Shown: in pieces, positions 1 to 9,219 of the stretch | How the letters are laid out: the number at the start of each line of letters is the position of its first letter | Position numbering within the stretch: position 1 is the stretch's first letter | Assembly: GCF_964355755.1 (NCBI RefSeq) | Contig: NC_092678.1 | Coordinates: forward strand, 17,706,922-17,770,921 | Origin: Antedon mediterranea | Lineage: Eukaryota > Echinodermata > Crinoidea > Comatulida > Antedonidae | Length of the DNA stretch: 64,000 nt | Direction of reading: 5' to 3' | The notes under the pieces: model-generated | Seen by the model: the letters and a program-made list of their open reading frames with translations, nothing else | Told to the model about the DNA's origin: nothing | Databases searched by the model: none | Program-made: the position numbers and the translations under genes

Positions 1-122
1 GTAATTGCTCAAGATAGAAACGATTGTGTAAAAGTGTGGGGAATTACGACTTTCAATCAATTCTCAGATATGTTTTTGATTTAAAAAGTTAAACAAGTTG
101 AAGTACTTGAAAGCATACTTAC

Positions 123-246
123 GAACAGAACAGCTTGAAAACGGTACAACAACCAACAACATGATAACGCTAAAGATAAACATCTTGTTTAAGTAATTCT
201 GTACTGATTTGTTGACGATTTTACGCAATTCCGTAAGTTCACTCAC
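123..246 (-). CDS. Possible first coding exon with signal peptide or signal anchor (partial gene)
   Basis: Read on the minus strand from an ATG at 246, this gives about 41 residues: a polar start, then a strongly hydrophobic stretch (MFIFSVIMLLVVVPF) followed by SSCSV. A second in-frame Met sits directly before the hydrophobic stretch and would make a classical signal peptide. The frame runs into a perfect splice donor: GTAAGT on the minus strand, plus positions 117-122. A second GTAAGT lies upstream of the ATG near plus 265-270, so an untranslated leader exon is possible. If real, the gene continues leftwards out of the window and encodes a secreted or membrane protein. I do not recognise the family. 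The hydrophobic stretch and donor are seen; the gene itself is inference. Confidence 0.35.
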
Positions 247-1031
247 TCATATTCGCGAATTAAACTTACCTCCGTGATTCTTTTCAACTTATAACACTTG
301 TTTTCGTTGGTCTTATGTTATATTATGATATTGCTTTTAGACAATTTTAAAAATTGATCAGATAAATCGTATAACCAGGCCTATACTAAATAAATTAAGA
401 GTTTGTTACAGATGTTGCAATCATTATGTTATTCTATTATTTAAACTTTGGTAGAAGCGTTTTTATGTACTTTTTTTTACAGACAAGAGATGACAATGTA
501 TGTGTGTCGATATAGAGTTCTTGTTATCTGGTGACGTAGGCCTACACGGCATTGTATATACAGTTTCAGTTGTATTGACAGGATTGTTATCCCAAAGTAA
601 TTAAAAGAAAGTAAAATAATATTTGAGTAACAATAATGTGGCATAATTCAGAGGCGAATTCAATGGGATGTGGGGACCAGCCGGCCCGGTGCGTCTTATA
701 AACGTGTGCCGCTGATACAAAAGCGTGTGTTAAATAAAGTTTACTTTTTCGTCTTATCACTAAACTCCTGATAAAAATCACTTCCGATCTTGTTATATGT
801 TTGTAAACGTTTAATTGAATAATCAGAACCGTTGATTAATTATTTATTTGTTTATCAACCGTTGAGAGAAGATTGATTGATTGTATACGGGTACATCTGT
901 TAAAGTCTTCATTTGGCCATCAGTTGTATACATAATGCATATATATACATATATATATTTCATCGTATTATTTATGTTTCAAAGAAGTAATAATTATTAA
1001 ATCTTCTTATCTGATTTTTTATTTATTTAAT
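247..1031. other. Non-coding AT-rich sequence
   Basis: No supported gene. The open frame at 587-781 (minus) has no domain, no splice context and ordinary AT-rich composition. A short (AT)n/(ATAC)n run lies near 937-958. Confidence 0.5.
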
Positions 1032-1143
1032 GAGGGGAGTTGTGATTTTGACCTTAGAAAAAATCCTGACAAGACGGTAATTGAACCTAGGACCATTGGA
1101 GTGGTAGTCAAGCATCATAACCACCAAGCCACAACTCCACTCC
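1032..1143 (-). mobile_element. tRNA-derived SINE
   Basis: On the minus strand the sequence reads like a tRNA: an acceptor-like GGAGTTGTGG, an A-box-like TGGCTTGGTGG, an anticodon-arm-like segment with complementary flanks, and a B-box-like GGTTCAATTACC. A non-tRNA tail follows and ends in CACAACTCC, which is complementary to the 5' end. An internal pol III promoter in A-to-B order is the hallmark of SINEs. The extra tail and imperfect arms argue against a working tRNA gene. Which tRNA was the ancestor is not clear. Confidence 0.55.
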
Positions 1144-1360
1144 AGATAAAAATATCTATGTTAAACCAAAAGTAGTATCTGTTTGTTGTTTTCATTATGT
1201 TCATGCCAAACACACACATAGTTATTCATTTTAGTGGAGTTGATGAATGAAATTATTTCAATACTAACAATTCACTCCTTTGCTAACCTACTGCAAGACA
1301 AATTGTTGATAAATAAATCATGATAACAACCTCATTGTTCTTCTCTCCTCTTATTATATA

Positions 1361-1503
1361 AAGTTTGGTTCCCAATTGGACGCAACGTAAGAACGTAGAC
1401 GCAACGCAAGCGAGTTGACCAGTGACAAGCGACAGTTCGAATAATCCATCGCTTGTGATTGGTCAAATCCCTTTCGTCGTGTGTCTAGTGAGAACCAAGT
1501 TTA
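1361..1503. mobile_element. MITE, family 'GGTTCCCA...GACGCAACG', copy 1
   Basis: The ends are inverted: AAGTTTGGTTCCCA on the left and its near complement TGAGAACCAAGTTT on the right. The inside is also nearly palindromic, with GACGCAACGCAAGCGAGTTGACC on the left matching GATTGGTCAAATCC and CGTCGTGTGTC on the right. There is no coding capacity. Relatives lie at 1515-1670, 19773-20111 and 35139-35223, so this is a dispersed non-autonomous DNA element. Confidence 0.6.
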
Positions 1504-1514
1504 AAAGATAGCGT

Positions 1515-1670
1515 AAAGCTTGGTTCGAACTTGGACAACGTAAGGACGTAACGCAACGCGATTTGACCAATCTCAAGCGATAGATTATTCCAACAGCCGC
1601 GTGTGATTGGTCAACTCGCTTGCGTTGCGTCTACCTCCTTGCGCTGCGTCCTAGTGGGAACCGAGGTTTA
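1515..1670. mobile_element. MITE, same family, copy 2
   Basis: Starts AAAGCTTGGTTCGAAC and ends GTGGGAACCGAGGTTT. The subterminal GACGTAACGCAACGCG on the left pairs with CGCTTGCGTTGCGTC on the right. It lies 11 bp from copy 1, which suggests insertion into or beside a relative. Confidence 0.6.
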
Positions 1671-2211
1671 AGGCTGTGTTTTCCCCGCAGCGTAACACAA
1701 TTGATCGGTCAACCAAACAGATGATTAAAACAAAAATAAAGTGCGCATTCACAACGCAACAATGTATCTTTTATGTAAACAAAAAATACAAAAAAATAAT
1801 TATATCCTAATTATCTTATCCTATTTTTGCTATTTTGATATTTCAATGTAAATGTCTTTGTACATATTATTAACTGTAGTTTAGCGCATCTCGCTGACCT
1901 GGTTTCATGTTTTTAATATCAAAGCGTCAACAATTGCAGGGAAGATTAAGGACCATTAGGTAAACCCGATTGTTTACATTTTATTTTCTGAATCATGTTA
2001 TTCTGTATAAATATGTTTTAAATAAATGAAATAAACGTTTTAAATGTTTATTCAATATTGCCGCGCGCCAACAACAGGGTTTATTTTTTAAAAGTTTGTG
2101 CTTTCTTGTCGACAATAGAGGGCCTCCCATAAAAACGGTGATGGCGACGCCCATGATACTTCTAAAGGTCTTTCAGTTCGCGGAATGATTTTTGTAAATA
2201 AACAACAACAA

Positions 2212-2370
2212 ATGTTTAGAGCTTTGTATGACTATCAAAGTAAAGATGGGAAGTCTATAAACTTTCAGAAAGGGCAACGGTTTACCTTGCTTGACAAAAG
2301 CAACGGTCATTGGTGGAAAGTTATGTCCAATCAGTCCGGTATGGTAGCCGAATTATGTCACAAAAGATGA
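2212..2370 (+). CDS. SH3-domain exon, SPIN90/NCKIPSD-like N-terminus, frameshifted
   Basis: From the ATG at 2212 the reading is a clean SH3 domain that starts at the N-terminus: MFRALYDY (the ALYDY motif), an acidic/hydroxylated RT-loop region, FQKGQRFTLLDKS, then the tryptophan pair in HWWKV. SH3 at residue 1 with M-x-RALY and a SxHWW pair resembles the start of the NCK-interacting protein SPIN90 (NCKIPSD), an actin-regulatory adaptor; that assignment is tentative. The domain should end G-x-V-P-x-N-Y-V. Here GMVA is reached, then the frame breaks, and NYVTKDD appears in the next frame at about 2351. Either a small indel has killed the frame, or a donor (GTATGG at 2339) ends the exon before it. 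An in-frame ATG at 2185 exists, but 2212 matches the family start. No later exon was found. Confidence 0.5.
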   Translation: MFRALYDYQSKDGKSINFQKGQRFTLLDKSNGHWWKVMSNQSGMVAELCHKR

Positions 2371-2544
2371 TAGTCAGGTTCCTCATGTATGAAAATACGG
2401 GTTCCGTAGGATTTTAATGCCCAAAGTGAGATTTCACTTGATTTTACGTTATTATAGTGCTAGGATACCAAAAATGCTAGGTAAACAATTTTCACGATCC
2501 TGTAACCATGGTAACAGCCCCAAGTTCAAAATGGCGACCAAATG

Positions 2545-3040
2545 GCCATATCTCCATAACCCTTTGGTCTATTGGCAAGATATTGGTATCAAAATACTCG
2601 GAATATATATATTTATTTTCGTTGTAATGGAACATTTTTACTAAATGCAACCAGAAATGCTATTTGCTGTACTATTGACCCTTGAACTTGCCTCGTACTG
2701 TATCTTAAAAACGGCTCGTCATAAAAATAAAAATGGTCTCAAAATTGCTCAGGCCTTACATATTTATATTTAATGTAATGCAATATTTTGTTAAAAAATG
2801 TCCGGAAGCAAAGTTATTGACCTTTGACATAGAGAATAGCTTACAAAGATTTTTATTCAGTAGTCTCTGATCATATCTCCATAACCCTTTGGTCTATTGA
2901 CAAGATAATGATATCAAAATACTCGGAATAAATATATTTATATTTGTTGTAATAGAAAATTTTTACTAAATGCTATTTTTCTGCACTATTGACCATTGAC
3001 CTTGACTCGCACTGTATCTAAAAACGGCAAAAAAACATTT
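2545..3040. repeat. Two copies of a ~170-bp repeat about 325 bp apart
   Basis: The segment starting CATATCTCCATAACCCTTTG occurs at about 2547 and again at about 2872. Each copy is followed by similar sequence (ATCAAAATACTCGGAATA, then TTTACTAAATGC, an ACTATTGACC block and CGTACTGTATCT or CGCACTGTATCT). The TGACCTTTGA-type motif also recurs in the arms of the foldback at 35.5 kb, so this is probably a dispersed family. No coding potential seen. Confidence 0.55.
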
Positions 3041-3255
3041 CAAAACTCCCTTTTCTTGTTCGTTGCTCATGATTTTCCTTTTTATCTTATCAGGTTTCCG
3101 TTCCATAAAAAACTTAAACATCTTACCTTGTATATTATTGAAGAAAGTGATTTGGTGGGTCCAGTAAGTTTGAAAAGTGAAAAGTTAAAATTGGCAGAAC
3201 CAGTGTTTTTATTATAGTATTTTTTCCAAATAAAGTTATGGATCTTTGGCTCCAC

Positions 3256-5165
3256 AATAATAATAATTTTATTGAAACTACACCTTTACAACGGTGGAAC
3301 ACATTCATACACGCTGCGTTCTATATACAGATAGACATTCAACAGATACAACATAATAAAAAGCAAACAGATACAAAATAAAACTAGTCAACCGACCGAC
3401 TCGATCGCTATCGTAGTCGTACGTCACTTATGCATTATACAATGAGTTAAAAAGAAAAGAAATGCAAACAATTGTTAAGTAGTACAGTAACTGGGAAAAA
3501 AATAATATTGTACCAAAATTTAAAAATAGTAATACAACAAATTCAAACTAAATAGATCTCTATACCGCAACAAAACAAAAACATTACATGCTATCTGCGA
3601 GTTGTATAAGATTGTTTCGTATTTTCCATGATATTGTTATGTATACTTTACAAAATTTGTCAAGACTCAATAGAACATTATTACTGAGGGGAAGTGTATC
3701 CGTCCCCAGAAGATATAACATTTTGTCGTCATTGCTACTGGTGCAGAATGTTTCCCAAACATCTAACTCGTTATGAAAAATTAAGTCTTGTTTAAGTAGG
3801 CCTATATTTAGCTGTTCTTCTCTTACACATTGTAATGCATCACAACTAAATAAAAAGTGAGATATGTCCTCTATATTTCCAGAGTTACATAATGAACAGA
3901 GAACATCATTATCCACGGTCCATTTACTTAATTTAAAATTTAAAGGGAGAGTATTGGAACGGGCTTGACATTTAAGACGGGCACCATTAAAATTTGTTTT
4001 ATCAAGTAAAAACTTTTCAAGATCCGGCTTTGATTTTGACTTTGCATAAAAAGATAGCGACGATTTAGATGGGAGGTCCTCTGACCATTAATTATTTACA
4101 TTATCTAAAATATTTTGTTTCAGTAAATTAAACCAATTTTCCAAAGTGCGATTGTTAATAACATTGTTAAAAATATGCATGCATTCAAATCTACAGAAAG
4201 TGGTGCGTACACAACTAACGAATTTATATCGTAATTCTTTTGTGTTGTAATTAAGCGTAGTCTTGTACAATAGGTTGGGCCATCGTTTCTAATTTAACCC
4301 GACTAAACGTTCAAATAATTTTAGTTGTAATATGTTATGAGATACGGTTAAGGGTATCCATCCTAAATCTCCATATAAGGCCATTTTCGGTGTATACGCT
4401 GGTGCTTTTAGAATATATTGTGTCATCTGCATTTGAAGCCGTTCCAGTCTCTCAATATCTGAATTGGATACTCCAGTCCAAACAGAGCAACCATAATTAA
4501 TAGAAGGTAAAACTATTGTTTTCCTTATGATATTTCCGTAATAAACTCTGTCAAAGTCATCAAGATTATCAATTATAGATTTAACTTATGAAACTAATCT
4601 ATTACCCTTTTTAACAACATTGTCAATATGCGAATGTTCACATACATTTTTTTGATATTAGTACTCCTAGATATTGGTAGGTGTCTGTTTCTGTGATGTG
4701 ATGTTTGTCAAGATCCCATTGTTTATATTTATTTATCTTTTTTCCAAAAACCAAGACTTTTGATTTTTCATAGTTAAAATTAAGTTTCCAATAATTTGAA
4801 AATTCACCTGGTAATTTAAGCATGTTTTTAAGGTCATGCTCATTATTGGCAGTTAGCACGACATCATCAGCCCAGAAAAGACTACCCATCCATTTATCTT
4901 GGATCTTAACACCAACATTATTTGAGTTATAACAACTTCTTAAATTCATTAATAAAAATGTTAAAGAGTACAGGAGATAGAATACATCCCTGTTTAACTC
5001 CCTGATCAATTACAAATGAATCAGTAGAAATGTTTCCATATGGCTTTTAGTAGTCCTTCTCGCCATACACTGTCGAATGCCTTTCGGAAGTCCAGGAACG
5101 TCATATAGGTGTTTTTCCCTTCTGCAAATCTGCAGGCAGCAATACTTTTTAGTGTGAAAATGTGA
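3256..5165 (-). pseudogene. Degenerate non-LTR retrotransposon (RT plus C-terminal zinc finger)
   Basis: Pieces of one reverse transcriptase lie in the right order on the minus strand, in several frames. Near 5050-5115 is an RT motif A (FLDFRKAFDSVW). Near 4950-5009 is motif B (QGVKQGCILSPVLFN). Near 4860-4885 is motif C with the catalytic pair (FWADDVVLTA). Near 4655-4670 is a YQYLGV motif. Further downstream, about 3850-3905, is a CxxC...HFLFSC zinc-finger-like C-terminus typical of LINE ORF2. The 3' end by 3256 ends in an (ATT)n-like tail on the minus strand. Frameshifts and stops make it a dead copy. Clade cannot be fixed by eye. Confidence 0.7.
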
Positions 5166-5189
5166 TCCTCATGTTTAGTATTTTATCAT

Positions 5190-5592
5190 ATCTTTAGATT
5201 TTGGACAAAAATTTAAATCAAATATATTATCTAAATTACTTGAAACATTATACCAAGGTATCGTATGGGTTCGTTAGTCTATAGTTTTGTTTGGTGAGAA
5301 TTTTAAAATCCGAATTCCTTAATGAGCCCAATCTCATTATATTACTTTTTTCATAATTTATCTTAAGCCCTGAGGATAAAGCAAATAAGTTCAAAGTGTC
5401 CATGATGGGCTTTATTTAATTGGAATCGTTTATATAGAATACCGTGTCGTCAGCAAATTGACATAATTTAATGTTTACGTTATTATAGGATATACTTTCT
5501 ATTTTTTCTGTTTGACGGACTGCATTGCCTAGGATTTCCGCACATAGAATAAACAAGTATGGTGATAGAGGGCATCCTTATCGTAAACCACG
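5190..5592 (-). pseudogene. Second LINE RT fragment, Tx1/L1-like
   Basis: Translating the minus strand gives CPLSPYLFILCAEI (motif B end), then an FADDTVFY-type motif C near 5430-5460, then SSGLKINYEKS and a PIRYLG end near 5255. This order and wording match the RT of Tx1/L1-type elements such as the one at 8.4 kb, and differ from the neighbouring element at 3256-5165. It has internal stops and begins and ends abruptly, so it is a truncated, inactive piece placed head-to-tail with the other LINE. Confidence 0.6.
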
Positions 5593-5604
5593 ACTAAGAC
5601 TAAA

Positions 5605-5722
5605 CAAGGCCACCAACAGCCATTAAGTCGCGTGCTACAATGCATAGTGATACCGGACAGACAGACAGACCGACAGACAGACCCACCGGCATAGTGAACC
5701 ATAGAGTCGCGTGGACGCGACT
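5605..5722. mobile_element. MITE-like repeat with AGTCGCGTG ends and GACA-type microsatellite core
   Basis: Begins CAAGGCCACCAACAGCCATTA, then AGTCGCGTG. It carries a GACA/GACC-rich simple repeat in the middle and ends GAGTCGCGTGGACGCGACT. The reverse-oriented relative at 62905-63083 has the same ends and a GTCG/GTCT core. No coding capacity. Confidence 0.55.
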
Positions 5723-5739
5723 AAAAAGGCAAAATGTTG

Positions 5740-5880
5740 ACGAATTTTTAAACTTTTTCATCAAAAACGTGCGCAAATTATCCAATTCGACGTGCTCGTA
5801 TGACGTAATTTGAAGTCGAAATTGTTTAAAAGTTGGGAAAATTATTAAAAAAGGCTGCAAAAACATAAATCACGCAAAAA
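5740..5880. repeat. Dispersed repeat, CGACGTGCTCGTATGACG family
   Basis: The stretch around GCGCAAATT.TCCAATTCGACG, CGTGCTCGTATGACGT, GTCGAAATTGTTT and ACATAAATCACGC also occurs at about 29620-29740, 34530-34650 and 50050-50170. The last three are inside the LRR-gene introns, which links this left part to the same repeat pool. Confidence 0.6.
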
Positions 5881-6613
5881 AAGTATGTATTTAACGCTAT
5901 GTGCGCACCGCGCGCGTAAAAATTTGGGCGCGTATAGGAATTTTTGACATGTCCAAAATGACAAGAAACGCGTAGAAAGTTGATTAAAAATTAATTTTGC
6001 ACATTTTAACATTTTTAATGCGCGCGCGCGTCCGACGCTTAAACGAATTCCTTAGGCACCGTAAATCCAAACTACATATTTCTACATTTGCCAGCCAGAA
6101 AAGTTAGTAGAGCTTTCGGGCAACACTAACCATTCATCAGTGCAAGTGATATATATATATATAAACAATTCATACATTAAGGTAGTGATAAACATATCTA
6201 ATAAAGTACAAAAACATGGTATGGCTCTTGAAAAATAGGTAGCCAGGCCTACATGGCTCGTCCTATTACCGCTAAACAACAGCTCATCATGAGTAAGCAT
6301 TGTTCCATAATAAGAGAAAAATTGAACATACTATGCATAGCCTACATATTTCCGGTACTTCACAAGTGAGCGTCATGTAATTATAATTAAGAAGGTCAAT
6401 AATAACCTGTTTTGGTGTGGAATTTGAAATTAGATGCATCATTAATAACATTTACTGGATGAAGGAAAGATATTTGATTTTGATAGTTATTAACCAAAAT
6501 AACCACGGTGTATTCGGCAATGCCTATCTGCCTGCCTTGCACGACGTTGAGTACCGGCATTATGTAGACAAGATTATTGTTATTCATGAACGCTATTTTA
6601 TTGGTTCCTATTG
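5881..6613. other. No gene seen
   Basis: Holds a CpG-rich patch (GCGCGCGCGCGT near 6019), a short (AT)n run near 6152 and two overlapping opposite-strand open frames (6396-6614) without domains. Nothing supports a gene. Confidence 0.45.
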
Positions 6614-7434
6614 AGCCCCTTTCTCACAGATGTGCCTGCAATATACCGGTACAGTGCTGGCGTCGTGCCGGTATCGTTACCGGCATATAACCATTCTCAT
6701 CGGACTATCGTGCCGGAAATATAACCGGTATATACCGGCTTTCTGTGAGAAAGGAGTCGGGCATATTCGGCCAATAAAAAGTCTCTGACAAAATAATTAT
6801 TGAGGGCGTCCTTTAATGTTATTATTTTTGTCTAGGCCTAGCGATGATATGGCGGCGAATGTCAAGTTACAGATTATTATCTTCCTTTATAGCATATTTA
6901 TGCAATACATGCTATGTACAGTATATTGTGCATATATTATACAGGTATAGCAATTAATTTGTCGTCATCGGCAATCTGTAAAACACCTTAGAAGGCTGTA
7001 GGCCTACAATTTACAAGGCGACGAAAGGTCAGGCACCAACAAACAGAGAGCTAAATGGCCTAGCCTAGCGGCCTATAGATTATGCTTCTCGTCCCCTTAT
7101 TTTAAGCAGCTCTCTTATCTCATTATCCCTCCAGTTCGACATTATTATTGTTAATTGAATTGAATAGGCGCCAAAGTGATACACTTGACCGCGCAATGTG
7201 TCAAAGCCTCGACGGGGAACCCCGGAATATAACGGCGATACGTTCTCACAGAATGCCCGTCTGGCATTGCGGGGAATATCCCTAGAATATTACTAGGTCT
7301 AAAGCAGGTCATCTCGATGCCGGCATGGTGCCGGCATGATGCCAAGACGACCCGTTCTCACAGAAAACCATACCGGCATGGTAATGGTATATTCCCGCAA
7401 TATTCCTGGCACACAACTCTGTGAGAAAGGGGCT
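6614..7434. mobile_element. TIR element(s) with AGCCCCTTTCTCACAGA ends and CCGGCAT-rich interior
   Basis: A perfect 17-bp inverted pair bounds the segment: AGCCCCTTTCTCACAGA at 6614-6630 and its complement at 7418-7434. A third, imperfect copy of the end (TCTGTGAGAAAGGAGTCGGG) lies near 6744-6763, and further TTCTCACAGA copies lie near 7233 and 7354. It may be two small MITEs (6614-6763 and about 7205-7434) or one element with internal end copies. The interior is full of CCGGCAT and ACCGGTAT repeats. No transposase was found and no convincing target duplication. Confidence 0.55.
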
Positions 7435-8381
7435 TTGGTTGATTGATAATTAGCAATACTAGTGGTTTCGCTCGCACACCCTCTAGTAGTGGGTGTACCC
7501 GAATGGTCCTCGAAAACATGGCCAACGTTTCTGGCCTTCTCCAGTGTGTGACAGGGTGACATAGATTTGTACTCAAAAGTGTCACAATCCAAGAATGAAT
7601 TAAAGTAAAGGCCTTCAATAATAGTTAAATTACTAAAACAAATTGTAGTTCCACTAAAGTAAATGCTTTTAATCAATATAATTAATCAGCTGAATATCTA
7701 AAACAAATTAATTGCTAGGCCTAGTTCACAATACGTTGCACCACTAAACAATTTGCATTAATTATTGAATGTCGCCACCAACGGCCATTTTGCCTGAAGT
7801 GACGGACCCGGAAGCCAGTTGAACAACAGCGCGAGTGTGTGAAAATAATCCTGTGATCCACAAATTTCGATAGGTAACGCTAAATGTTGTCGTAAAAAAA
7901 AAATGGAACAATAGCGTAGTACTGAAAACTAATGTTATCAAATCTACGTTTCGCGGTACATCTAAGATAGATAAGATAGGTATCCAAGGCGGAGATTTAT
8001 ATCGAAGTTTTTCCATTGTGCTCGCTTATGTCGGAATTAAAGCCCCATTCCTTACGTTTTTTAGATCTAATTTATGATCACAAACTATATTTAATGTAAA
8101 AATAATACTATATGGTCCTATTGCGATAACTTTTTTCGTCTTTAAACGGTTAAAAATGTGAAAAATAAATCGATTCTAATAATTATAGCGGCCCGCTATA
8201 AATCCCAAAATGCATTGCGCGCGGATTGATATTTTTGTTTTTCACCTGTAATTCGCCCACTTTTCGATCGATCGTGAAGCCAAAACAAATGGAAGACTCC
8301 TAACTTTTCAGCGAAAATACCGGGTTTTCCCCAATTTGTATCAACGGAGTCTGGCAAAAATAGAAAGACAATTAATGCTGC
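7435..8381. other. No gene seen; LINE insertion target flank
   Basis: An open minus frame at 7762-8016 has no recognisable domain. A CpG-richer patch (about 8190-8290) with CGATCGATCG could be promoter-like, but no transcript start can be supported. The right end of this stretch was the target of the LINE at 8398. Confidence 0.4.
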
Positions 8382-9154
8382 AACTATACAACGTCAGACA
8401 GATAATAATAAATGGTTTTAGAGCACGGGCTTTTCATGACGGTCAGGAAGTGAAATGCAACAAATGTACAAAGACTGGGCATTTAGCTTTTCAATGCAAA
8501 GCTGATATAATCTGTTTCAAGTGTCATTTACCAGGGCATACTAGGGACAGATGTAATGTTGAAGCGCATAATGTATCATCATCTGGTTCACCTGGTGCAT
8601 ACATTAATAAAGTTTGGGAATCGGTTTTTAACTTTGAAAACCCAAAAAATAGTAATGCTAACGATAACCACTACGGGAAAAGAGCTACGGTACAATCTGA
8701 TACAGAAACACATGATGAAGTGTTTAGTATTGATGGAAGTAGTGAATCATCAGATGATGAAAATACGCAGAAAGAAACAAGTGTGATCACTATAGAACAA
8801 CACACAAACCAAAATGAGCAGGAAGATGATGACAGAGAGGAGCAGAGAGAAGAGCAGGAAGTGGACGAAAGAGAGGAGGAGGAAGTTGAAGAAGGAGAGG
8901 AACAAGAAGTACCAGGAAGAAAGTACCAGAAAGCTGAAGAAAGAGAGGAGCAGGAAGTTGGGGAAAGAGAGGAGCATGAACAGAAGAAGGTAACTGACTA
9001 CTTTGAAAAAAGTATGCAAAAAAGTAAAAGTGTTAGCACAAACAAGAAAGCAGCGAGAGATCTGAAGGAACAGTCCGGAAATGAAGGCAGGACAGAAGAA
9101 AAAACAAAGAGTATTGAAAAAAGAAGTTTAAGAAAGAGAAACAAAAACAAGTAA
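8336..9154 (+). pseudogene. LINE ORF1 (nucleic-acid-binding protein), 5'-truncated, chimeric start
   Basis: The 272-residue frame contains two CCHC zinc knuckles: C41-C44-H49-C54 and C60-C63-H68-C73, both with C-x2-C-x4-H-x4-C spacing. A long acidic, Glu/Arg-rich repetitive tract (about residues 150-230) and a Lys-rich end follow. Tx1-clade ORF1 proteins carry such knuckles and bind element RNA. Residues 1-20 are encoded by flanking DNA upstream of the target-site duplication, so the apparent Met start is fortuitous and the real N-terminal half is missing. A 65-bp gap separates its stop from ORF2. Confidence 0.75.
8382..8397. repeat. Left target-site duplication of LINE
   Basis: AACTATACAACGTCAG here is repeated exactly at 15207-15222, directly after the element's A-rich tail. 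This fixes the 5' boundary of the retrotransposon inside what reads as the start of ORF1. Confidence 0.8.
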
Positions 9155-9219
9155 TTTAATCTTAATAATATGTATTCTAAATATTGTAATTTCCCTAGGA
9201 AGCTCTTTACTCTAATCTT

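Noticed and set aside
1032-1143. Functional tRNA gene
   Set aside because: The arms do not pair as a full cloverleaf, and an extra non-tRNA tail is present; SINE fits better.
8750-9019. 89-codon minus frame of Phe/Leu/Ser
   Set aside because: It is the antisense shadow of the Glu/Lys-rich LINE ORF1 tail.
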